Shown here piece after piece: positions 6,322 to 13,520 of a stretch of DNA of 27,790 nucleotides (within the stretch, counting starts at the first letter, position 1; each line of letters begins with the position of its first letter). The notes beneath the pieces were generated by a model. The model made no database searches and was not told the DNA's origin. It saw only the letters and a program-made list of their open reading frames with translations. Origin of the DNA: an uncultured Ruminococcus sp. (GTDB taxonomy: Bacteria; Bacillota_A; Clostridia; Oscillospirales; Ruminococcaceae); contig ONBA01000032.1 in the NCBI GenBank assembly GCA_900315975.1, positions 1 to 27,790 on the forward strand. Reading direction: 5' to 3'. The position numbers were made by a program, and so were the translations under genes.

Positions 6322-9300
6322 TTACTTTCTTGCAGCCTTGAGCTGATCAGAAGTAATCGGGAAGTCCTTCTTGTCGATGAGCTTAGCGTCCATCATCTGG
6401 ATAGCAAGAGCGTCTGTACCAGTGATACCGTCACCGTTATCAACGATGTCAGCCTGCTTCTTACCCTTGTCGCCGAGCTTGTACTTATCCTTGTTACCGA
6501 TGTACTGAAGAATTGTTGTAGCATCAGCGATTGTTACATTCTCATCTTCGTTAGCATCGCCCCAAAGTACATTTGAAGGATCAGATGTTGTACCAGGTGT
6601 ATCTTCTGACGTACCCTGCTTCTCACGATCTACTGTAGGAGCAACGTCCTCGAGGTAAGATACCATCCAAGCAAGAGGTGAGTTCCAGTTGATTGTGATC
6701 TCGTTTACAGACCATGCTTCAGCAGAGTCAACATAGCACTTCTGGCTTGCGAGAGTACCTCTCTTGAAGCCGAGACCGCCTACGTAAGGATCCTGCATAC
6801 CAGCACCAGGACCACCTGACATTACGCCAGCAGGAGCCTTCGGGAATTCAGGATCGATTCCGTTAGCCCAGAGTCTGTGGTGAGGCCACTGGAGAGTTAC
6901 GTCACCGTAACCGGATACGTATGAGAAGTCGTTACCATTACGTCCGAGGATGTAGTCCATAGCGGTGGAAGCACCATCGATGTAATCAACATTCTTAGTA
7001 GCATCGTAAGCATAAGCCATAACGATAGCGTTGTTAGCAACGAATGAGTTTGAACCCCACTCATAACCTGTAACCTCGATCGGCTTGCCGTTATCGTCAA
7101 CACCGATGTTGATCTCATCAGTAAATGTAGAACCTACGTACGGGATACCCATACCAGCCTTATTTTCCTGATCAACGTAGTTCTGAGCTGCAGCTACGAT
7201 AGAATCCTTAACAGTCTTAGCATCCTCATCGCTGAGCTTATCCTGGTTGAGGTAGAGTGAAAGTGTTCCGAGGCCGGAAGTACAACCCCAGTTGAATGAG
7301 CTGAATGAACCCTTGTTCTCACCGCCGCCGAGGTTAGATGTAACACTCAGAGCCTTATCAGCGCCGGTTTTATCGTTCTGGTTCTTATACTTCATGAGTT
7401 CTGTGTAGTACTCCTTATCGCCTGTTGTAGCGTAGAGCTCACAGAGTGCCCAGTAGTAGTCATCTGTTACGTATGTATCACCGTAAGGACCACCGCCTAT
7501 AGCCTGATCGAGAGGAGCGAAGTAAACGTCACCCTTCTTAGCATTTGTGCCAGCAACATCGTCCTGCTGTTCAGAAACGCCGTTGATACCATACCACTTA
7601 TCCTTGTTCTTCTCTGCAGCTGCGAGACCGATCTTAGCGTTCTCTAAGCACTTATCAGCGAAGTCATCATCGATGCCCTTCCAGAGACGTGCAGCCTGAG
7701 CAGCACAAGCAACCATGTTTAATGTAGCAGCATACGTCGGAGGCTTAACGATACGAGTCATATCCTTGAAGCCCTCGTACTTCCAAGCGTGGATAGCAAG
7801 ACCTGTCCACTTGTGGTCGTGGAGCTTGTGGTAAACCATACCAGCATCCTTGCCGAAGTAAGGATCCTTAGAATCAACCATCATGTCGAAGAACCACTCA
7901 AGCTCAACTCTTGCTTCGTCAAGTGCGTCAGGAGCACCCTTTGCAGAGCCGTCCTGAGGAATGAGCATTGACTTGTTGTCAGCCCACTTGGCATCCTTGC
8001 CGAGGTGCTTGGACATTTCGTACATATTCTGGAGTGTCCATACAGAAACACCACCGTTAACAACGTACTTACCGTGGTCACCAGCGTCGTACCAGCCGTA
8101 TGTAGCTGTGATCTGATACTTTGTATCGCCGTTGAACTTACCATCGTAAGCCTTTACCCACTTAGGCTGTACATAAGCTGTATCGGGGTTATGACCGTAT
8201 TCAGAGTGTGAAAGTGATGCAGCGTCGCCGTTCTTGATGTACTCAGCTTCGATCGGAACACCTGAACGGTTCTGATAGAAGTAGCTCATAGAGTCACGGA
8301 GAAGTCCATCATAAACTGTGTTAGCGATGTTGAAGGAGTGAGACTTATTCATCTGGTATTCCTTATCGGTCTTCCAGTTAGTCCACAATACCTTATCGCC
8401 GCTTACCTTAGTATCGAAAGCACCCTTGAGGATACCGGACTGTGTACCTGATACACCAGTGTCGTCCTTAACTACGATGTAGTAGCCTTCGCCTTCTTTA
8501 TCGAGCTTTGTGAAGTCGAGGATATGAACGTACTTACCGCTGTCCTTGTATCTGGGGAGTTCCTTACCGCCGTCAGACTTAACCATTGTATCCTCAGGTG
8601 TACCGGAATCGATATCGCCAGAGATAACCTTGCTTGACTTGCCGTGGAATACAGATGTACCGGACTTGTCATAAACGTCGAACTCAAGCGGATCAGCCGC
8701 ATCAGTTACGTAAGAAGCCTTCTTAGCGAGGTTCTTGTAGTAACCAACCTGGTTAAGACGAACGTTTGACTGAGGTCTGATAACACCGAACTCGTTTGCA
8801 GGATTGAATCCCACATCACCGTCGAGGTCCTCGAGAGACATATTATCGAATGTAAGTGTAGAATCCTTCGGCATACCTGTATCGCTGTTGCCATACTTGC
8901 CGTTGTTATTTGCGTAGTGGAATGCCCACTCAGCAGGACCGGGCTGGAGGGGCTTAGGACCCTGACCAGCTGTGAAGTCAGTATCGATTACGAACTTCTC
9001 ACCAGCTGAGAGCTTGTGAACGGACCAGTTACCGTCACCGCAGTCGTTCCAGTACTCGTTATCTCCGCCGTAGTCACCGATCTTTGTGTAGATGTAACCA
9101 GCGTCAGAAGCAGTGATCTCAGCGTGAACGTGGTACTTATGACCCTCTACGAGCTGAAGACCTCTGTGACGAAGCTGAAGATCCCAACGTCCATCAGAAC
9201 CATTAGGATTCTTGATTGTTACTTTGTACACGCCATTGTCGATGTCGAATGTCTGCTTAGCGGGGTTTGTTTCGCAGGTGTGCCAAGGAAGACCAACGTT

Positions 9301-9438
9301 ATCCTCGAAGTCTGTAGCACCGAGGAGCTGTGCCTTAGCACTTGCACTCATAGGAGCAACAACAGCTGTAAGAGATGATGCCATCATAGCTGCTGCCATA
9401 AGGCTGCCTGTGAGAGCTTTTGACATTTTCTTGTGCAT
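6322..9438 (-). CDS. Secreted GH9 cellulase, CBM4-Ig-GH9-dockerin
   Basis: A 1038-residue multidomain glycoside hydrolase. A signal peptide (about 1-34, ending SASA) is followed by a CBM4-like beta-sandwich (about 40-205), the Ig-like domain that precedes many GH9 catalytic domains (about 222-345), a GH9 (alpha/alpha)6 barrel (about 365-930), a Ser/Thr/Asp linker (935-955), and a type I dockerin (about 958-1022). GH9 catalytic elements are present: YDAGDHGKY with D451 and D454, HHRLW (853-857), and the general acid E913 in SVNEITINWN. The dockerin loop DANEDENVTIAD has Ca ligands at positions 1, 3, 5 and 12. The order matches cellobiohydrolase-like and endoglucanase GH9 enzymes of cellulosomes. 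It should cleave beta-1,4-glucan outside the cell and dock onto a cohesin, although no scaffoldin is in the window. RBS GGGAGGG precedes the ATG, and it has its own promoter and long leader. Confidence 0.95.
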   Translation of the reverse strand: MHKKMSKALTGSLMAAAMMASSLTAVVAPMSASAKAQLLGATDFEDNVGLPWHTCETNPAKQTFDIDNGVYKVTIKNPNGSDGRWDLQLRHRGLQLVEGHKYHVHAEITASDAGYIYTKIGDYGGDNEYWNDCGDGNWSVHKLSAGEKFVIDTDFTAGQGPKPLQPGPAEWAFHYANNNGKYGNSDTGMPKDSTLTFDNMSLEDLDGDVGFNPANEFGVIRPQSNVRLNQVGYYKNLAKKASYVTDAADPLEFDVYDKSGTSVFHGKSSKVISGDIDSGTPEDTMVKSDGGKELPRYKDSGKYVHILDFTKLDKEGEGYYIVVKDDTGVSGTQSGILKGAFDTKVSGDKVLWTNWKTDKEYQMNKSHSFNIANTVYDGLLRDSMSYFYQNRSGVPIEAEYIKNGDAASLSHSEYGHNPDTAYVQPKWVKAYDGKFNGDTKYQITATYGWYDAGDHGKYVVNGGVSVWTLQNMYEMSKHLGKDAKWADNKSMLIPQDGSAKGAPDALDEARVELEWFFDMMVDSKDPYFGKDAGMVYHKLHDHKWTGLAIHAWKYEGFKDMTRIVKPPTYAATLNMVACAAQAARLWKGIDDDFADKCLENAKIGLAAAEKNKDKWYGINGVSEQQDDVAGTNAKKGDVYFAPLDQAIGGGPYGDTYVTDDYYWALCELYATTGDKEYYTELMKYKNQNDKTGADKALSVTSNLGGGENKGSFSSFNWGCTSGLGTLSLYLNQDKLSDEDAKTVKDSIVAAAQNYVDQENKAGMGIPYVGSTFTDEINIGVDDNGKPIEVTGYEWGSNSFVANNAIVMAYAYDATKNVDYIDGASTAMDYILGRNGNDFSYVSGYGDVTLQWPHHRLWANGIDPEFPKAPAGVMSGGPGAGMQDPYVGGLGFKRGTLASQKCYVDSAEAWSVNEITINWNSPLAWMVSYLEDVAPTVDREKQGTSEDTPGTTSDPSNVLWGDANEDENVTIADATTILQYIGNKDKYKLGDKGKKQADIVDNGDGITGTDALAIQMMDAKLIDKKDFPITSDQLKAARK

Positions 9439-9609
9439 TTTTTATACCCTCCCTGATAAAAATAAAAGTATAAATTTTTTATAACGCAATGCCAGTGCAT
9501 ACATTGCGGTTATATCTTGTGAAATGTGTGACAGATCCAAGTCCTACGCGGACATATTACTGCACTGATCCATCATTCATATTATATTATATCTGCAAAA
9601 AAAAGTAAA
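9439..9609 (-). promoter_or_regulatory. Promoter and long leader of the first GH9 gene
   Basis: Read on the minus strand, -35 TTTACT (plus 9604-9609) and -10 TATAAT (plus 9581-9586) are separated by 17 bases. A second TATAAT overlaps it upstream. The start should be near 9574, giving a leader of about 135 bases. The leader has two hairpins: GTCC/GGAC (9541-9553), and ATAACGCAATG (9481-9491) pairing with CATTGCGGTTAT (9502-9513) with one bulge. The RBS lies at about 9448-9454. I recognise no riboswitch; the hairpins may stabilise the mRNA or mediate regulation. The intergenic region 9439-9762 otherwise holds only the terminator of the next gene. Confidence 0.7.
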
Positions 9610-9683
9610 TAGCTTTCCGGAATTTCGTGTATTTCTATAATTACCGACTGTCATTTTTGTAGATTTTCACAACGTCCCGAAAA

Positions 9684-9713
9684 TAACAAAAGGGAGCAAG
9701 CTCCCTTTTGTTA
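9684..9713 (-). terminator. Terminator of the second GH9 gene
   Basis: A perfect 13-base stem, TAACAAAAGGGAG (9684-9696) with CTCCCTTTTGTTA (9701-9713), around a 4-base loop. On the minus strand the stem ends in TTTTGTTATTTT, a reasonable T-rich tail. It lies about 50 bases beyond the stop of the gene at 9763-12150 and upstream of the promoter of the other cellulase gene, insulating the two. Confidence 0.85.
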
Positions 9714-9762
9714 ACTAACTATGAATTTGTTCGCCAAACCTTTGTATATTGCTTACAAAAGC

Positions 9763-12150
9763 TCATTCCTGAGGTAAAAATGGTTCCGCAATGGGAAGCT
9801 GAACTACTACCTTTGCGTCGTACTTCATGATAACGAGAGCATCGTTTGCAGTGATTCCGGGAACGCCGTCAACGTCAGCGTTTGCTCTGCCCTTCTTGCT
9901 AAGAATATATTTGTCCTTGTTGCCGACAAACTGGAGAATTGTTACAGCATCTGCAACTGTTACAGACTCATCAACGTTTGCATCACCGGGAAGAAGCACT
10001 GAAACTTCACCAGTCGCAGAAGTTGTAGTTGTTGTTGAAGGTGTTTTGTCGGAAGTTGTAGTAGTCTTCGGCTCAGTATTTTTGCCGGGCTTTGTGCCGT
10101 CAGGCTCTTCGCCCCATACAAGTGCACCGTCAACATACATTGTGATATGCTCGTTGAGTGCATCTTCGTTCTTGAGGTCTGTAGCATCAGCAAGTCCGCC
10201 GAGATATGACCAGTCGTTCTTTGCATTCCATGCACCGTCTGTAGACTTTCCGTCAACAGCGTCAGGAATTGAGATACGGAACTGTACTTCGTCGCGGTGT
10301 TCGGACTGACCTGTAGGCATGATAGCACGGCCGTCCTCAAACTTTATCTTTGCGTAGTATGTGTTACCTGTAGAGTCACCCTCGTACTTGTAAGGACCCG
10401 AAACAGTTGCATAGCCCTGGTCGCCCTCGCTGTACTGCTGAGACTTGCCCTCTACCTTGATATCGTCAACAGAAAGACCAGCTTCAATTATCTCAGAAAC
10501 ATCGAAGAAATAACGGTATTCGATGTCCTTTGCAACTCTTGCAGGCCATGCTGTGTGGTTCATTGCCCAAGCCTTGACCTCGGTGTAGCTCTTGCCCTCT
10601 GTACCGTTGATTACAGCTGCGACCTCCCACTCTGCCCACTTGGGCTCTTCCTTTACGGGGAAGTCTGCAAGCGGCTTGCCGCCGTTTTCGTCTATCATAG
10701 CGCAGAGAACTGCTGTATATCCGGCATTGTAGTCAACTGCGACCTCGGTGTACTCGTAGTTTGCAACGCCTATCTGAGTCATATCGTAGCTGCCGGTGCT
10801 GTCAGGACCGCCGATGAGAGCGCCGTAGAGAGTATGAGCATACTCTGTCTGCCAGCCCTCAGCTCCGCCCGACTCCTTGCCGAGCTCGTTCCAGTGGTCA
10901 TCGTGGATACCGGAAGCTGTTCTGTGGTGTACAGCCTTGGGGTTCTTTTCGCCCATGCCGAGAACGTAGCAGAGTCTGAGTGCGTTGTCGCCGAAGCAGT
11001 AATTTACCTGACTGTCAGCCCACTTGTTGTACTTGTCAGCGTTTCCGCCGTCCTTGAGAACGGTGTCGCAGGCAAGCTTTGTGAGCCATGCAGTATTGCA
11101 GGCGTGACGGAGACAGCCCCAGTTTGTGAGGTGAGAAAGTCCGTCCTTGGTAACTCTTCCCTCAAAGGGCTTGAGGTCAGGATCGCCTGTATTCATCCAG
11201 TAGCGGATATGCTTGTCGATGTGCTTTACCCACTCCTCCTTGCCTGTGAGCTGTGCATAGAGCAGAGCCGCAGCCTGAGTGGTATCGTCCCATGCGAGAC
11301 CCCATGTGTACTTCCAGTCCTTTGACTGGTTCTCGAGCGGGAAGTTGGGAACGTAATCCTTCTCTATCTTCTCGAGGTAGCTCTTGTCGCCGGTAGCCTT
11401 GTAGAGCCAGCAGGCAGCGTACATACAGTCGTCGAGCCATGTGGAGGTGTTGTACATTCCGCTCATGTTGCCGATATCCTTGGAATCGCGAATCTTGTCG
11501 GCGCCCTCAAAGAGGTCCTTTGCGTGCTTGAGGTAGTCCTCGTCGCCGAATATCATGTAGCCCTGAGCGAGTGCTGCTGCGGAAAGAGCCGCAACAGTGG
11601 AGTTCTTTACAGTGTCGTATTCGCGCTCCCAGTTGCCTGTTTTGAGCTGATGCTTGCGGAGGTATACCTCTGCGCTGCACCATGTATTGTGGTCCATGCC
11701 GCTGTCGCCGATAGTGCCGACCATTTCGCCGCCGCCGAGGTCACAGTCGCGTACATAGTCCATAGCGAACTTCATGTTGTTCTTGTAGAGCTCGTCAAGT
11801 CCGGCATTCTTTACAGCGTCGGTGTACTCGAGATAGCCCCATGCGAGCAGAGATACCGAGTAAGCATTGGTAAGTGTGAACTTGAAGTGGTCGCCGGCAT
11901 CGTACCAGCCTCCGGGTACCTTGTCGGTATCCTTGCCGCTTTCATCGACCATAGAGTCGGCTCTCCACGGAACGTTGTTCCACTCAGGGAGAACGCCTGA
12001 CTGCTGGACTTCGTAGAAGAACATCGACTTCTGCAGTGCTTCTGCGTAGTTGTAACTGCTGTCGGCAGCATTAGCAGTCGGAAGTGCCGAAAGCATTCCA
12101 GCAGAAACTGCAAAAGCTGATAATGCAGCTGTTAACTTTTTGAACTTCAT
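9763..12150 (-). CDS. Secreted GH9 endoglucanase, GH9-CBM3-dockerin
   Basis: A 795-residue enzyme. A signal peptide (about 1-28, ending ANA) leads directly into the GH9 domain (about 31-495), then a family 3 carbohydrate-binding module (about 503-680), a Thr-rich linker (690-715) and a type I dockerin (about 720-783). GH9 motifs are GGWYDAGDHFKF (D84, D87), VHHRTASG (407-414) and EYTEVAVDYNAG with the general acid E469. A CBM3 fused straight after the barrel is the arrangement of processive endoglucanases (theme B), where the CBM3c feeds a cellulose chain into the cleft. The first dockerin loop DANVDESVTVAD is complete. The second, DVDGVPGITAND, lacks an acidic residue at position 5. RBS GAGAGGGGAAA precedes the ATG. 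It is related in function to the neighbouring GH9 gene but has a different architecture, so this is not a simple recent duplication. Confidence 0.96.
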   Translation of the reverse strand: MKFKKLTAALSAFAVSAGMLSALPTANAADSSYNYAEALQKSMFFYEVQQSGVLPEWNNVPWRADSMVDESGKDTDKVPGGWYDAGDHFKFTLTNAYSVSLLAWGYLEYTDAVKNAGLDELYKNNMKFAMDYVRDCDLGGGEMVGTIGDSGMDHNTWCSAEVYLRKHQLKTGNWEREYDTVKNSTVAALSAAALAQGYMIFGDEDYLKHAKDLFEGADKIRDSKDIGNMSGMYNTSTWLDDCMYAACWLYKATGDKSYLEKIEKDYVPNFPLENQSKDWKYTWGLAWDDTTQAAALLYAQLTGKEEWVKHIDKHIRYWMNTGDPDLKPFEGRVTKDGLSHLTNWGCLRHACNTAWLTKLACDTVLKDGGNADKYNKWADSQVNYCFGDNALRLCYVLGMGEKNPKAVHHRTASGIHDDHWNELGKESGGAEGWQTEYAHTLYGALIGGPDSTGSYDMTQIGVANYEYTEVAVDYNAGYTAVLCAMIDENGGKPLADFPVKEEPKWAEWEVAAVINGTEGKSYTEVKAWAMNHTAWPARVAKDIEYRYFFDVSEIIEAGLSVDDIKVEGKSQQYSEGDQGYATVSGPYKYEGDSTGNTYYAKIKFEDGRAIMPTGQSEHRDEVQFRISIPDAVDGKSTDGAWNAKNDWSYLGGLADATDLKNEDALNEHITMYVDGALVWGEEPDGTKPGKNTEPKTTTTSDKTPSTTTTTSATGEVSVLLPGDANVDESVTVADAVTILQFVGNKDKYILSKKGRANADVDGVPGITANDALVIMKYDAKVVVQLPIAEPFLPQE

Positions 12151-12206
12151 AATAGATTTCCCCTCTCAATTTATTGGTATGCTGCTCTGCACACCTATAC
12201 ACTTTA

Positions 12207-12235
12207 AATATACATGATTTTTCCCGATTTGTCAA
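12207..12235 (-). promoter_or_regulatory. Promoter of the GH9-CBM3-dockerin gene
   Basis: On the minus strand, a consensus -35 TTGACA (plus 12230-12235) and -10 TATATT (plus 12207-12212) are separated by 17 bases. The leader is about 50 bases. The -35 directly abuts the T run of the terminator of the preceding gene (12236-12271), so the promoter is insulated from upstream read-through. Confidence 0.88.
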
Positions 12236-12271
12236 GAAAAAAATCGCGCACAAGAAAAATCCTCATGCGCG
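12236..12271 (-). terminator. Terminator of the zinc-ribbon membrane protein gene
   Basis: On the minus strand CGCGCA pairs with TGCGCG (plus 12266-12271 and 12245-12250) around a 15-base loop, followed by a run of seven T or more (plus 12236-12243). The large loop weakens it, but the tail is strong and the position, just past the stop at 12278, is right. Confidence 0.75.
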
Positions 12272-12277
12272 GAGATC

Positions 12278-13441
12278 TTATTTTTTCAGCTTGCAGTCAG
12301 TGAGTATCAGCACCTGTCCTTCTTTGAGTGTGAGAGAAAAGTCTTCGTCACTCATGGTGTGGTGCTCCATTTCATAATCATTTTCATGCGCCATCATGTC
12401 ATCAATGTTGTCGAACACCATATAGCTATCATAATGTTCACCGGCTGTCGGAACCAATTCATACGTGCCCGGTTCAACGTCTCTGCCGACTATAAATGTT
12501 CCGGAAGTTTCAAAAGGGTCAAACTTTCTTCCCGAATCATCAGCACTGCACATATCTGCGTGTGAAATCTCAATACGCTGACCGTCCTTGAGTTTGACGT
12601 ATGTATGGTTCTGATACCAGTTACGGATAATATCCTTTCTGCCATCTTTTACAATAACATATATCTCGGGTTCGTAATACTCCCCTTTCTTCTTCAATTC
12701 CTCGTAGAATTCAATTTCATCTTCACTCGCAGCAATTATATACTCGCCGGCAGGTATGTCCTTGCCGACCTCGTACTCGCCATCGGAATAGACTTCAGTT
12801 ACTTTTCCGCCTACTCCGAAATAGCCGTCATCAGTCGTCGGCTGAGTAGGCACTTCCGTCGCAGCGCCGCCTGTCGTCCGCTTGGGACGTGTCGTAGTTT
12901 CAGGTTTTTCAGTCGGTTCAACGAAGGTAACCACTCGTGACGAACTGCTGCTGTTGTCGTTTATAAAGCCCTTATTAATTGCAAACATGGCTCCTATAAG
13001 AATTGCCGCAACGACAAGTGCAAACGCGATAAGCAAGATATACAGCGGATTCATTCCCGATTCTGTCTTATTCTCCGGAACCGGTTGATAGTAGGAGTCC
13101 GGCACCTGCGGAGGCGGTATGTACGGCGGAGGTGCAGCCTCTTTCACGGGTTCCGGAGCAGCGTTCTTGTATTCCTCGTTCTTTTCAGAACTGTCCTCGG
13201 TCTGAACCGTTTCTTCTGTCACCTCTCCAGTTTTTTCGGGCAAAACATTTTCCTGCTCGATATGAACACTCTCCGGAGCATTTATTACAGGTTCAGGCGG
13301 AACTTTCACCGGCTCAGGCAGTTCCACCTCTTTCAGCTCCGGCGGAACAACAAATTCCGGCTGACGTCTTCCGCACGCATCGCAGAAGCGAGCTGCCATC
13401 GGCAGTTTCTTACCGCATTCCACGCAGAATTTCTCGGTCAT
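12278..13441 (-). CDS. Zinc-ribbon membrane protein with two extracytoplasmic repeats
   Basis: A 387-residue protein of unknown function. An N-terminal zinc ribbon (CVEC at 6-9, CDAC at 20-23) is followed by a long Pro/Glu-rich, probably disordered region (30-128), one membrane span (133-155), a Ser/Thr-rich linker (164-204) and an outer part with two related repeats (about 221-293 and 314-381). Each repeat has the form GxYxVGKDIPAGEY or GTFIVGRDVEPGTYEL, then a later GQxLxI. This is the plan of sensor-like proteins with a cytoplasmic zinc ribbon and an external beta domain. I chose ATG 13441: the frame can also start with GTG at 13450, but that GTG overlaps the AAAGGAG site, which sits eight bases before the ATG. 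No clear promoter is visible, so it may be read from ispH-rpsA. Confidence 0.85.
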   Translation of the reverse strand: MTEKFCVECGKKLPMAARFCDACGRRQPEFVVPPELKEVELPEPVKVPPEPVINAPESVHIEQENVLPEKTGEVTEETVQTEDSSEKNEEYKNAAPEPVKEAAPPPYIPPPQVPDSYYQPVPENKTESGMNPLYILLIAFALVVAAILIGAMFAINKGFINDNSSSSSRVVTFVEPTEKPETTTRPKRTTGGAATEVPTQPTTDDGYFGVGGKVTEVYSDGEYEVGKDIPAGEYIIAASEDEIEFYEELKKKGEYYEPEIYVIVKDGRKDIIRNWYQNHTYVKLKDGQRIEISHADMCSADDSGRKFDPFETSGTFIVGRDVEPGTYELVPTAGEHYDSYMVFDNIDDMMAHENDYEMEHHTMSDEDFSLTLKEGQVLILTDCKLKK

Positions 13442-13480
13442 ATATTTCACTCCTTTCAGTCAAAATACCGTATAAACACA

Positions 13481-13507
13481 AAAAGCTGCACACGAAGTGC
13501 AGCTTTT
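13481..13507 (-). terminator. Terminator after ispH-rpsA
   Basis: AAAAGCTGCAC (13481-13491) pairs with GTGCAGCTTTT (13497-13507) around a 5-base loop, with T-rich ends on the minus strand. It ends the long housekeeping operon, whose last stop codon is at 13521-13523. It is partly symmetric and could also act on the plus strand. Confidence 0.85.
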
Positions 13508-13520
13508 GATATGCAATTGA

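Noticed and set aside
10297..11325. Long plus-strand frame (342 codons) opposite the GH9-CBM3 gene
   Set aside because: It is antisense to conserved GH9 catalytic and CBM3 coding sequence. The translation is Val/Leu/Cys-rich as expected from the complementary strand, and there is no promoter or ribosome binding site.
6322..12150. Recent tandem duplication of the two GH9 genes
   Set aside because: Domain order, GH9 subtype and binding modules differ, and similarity is confined to catalytic motifs and dockerins. Independent members of the family explain this better.
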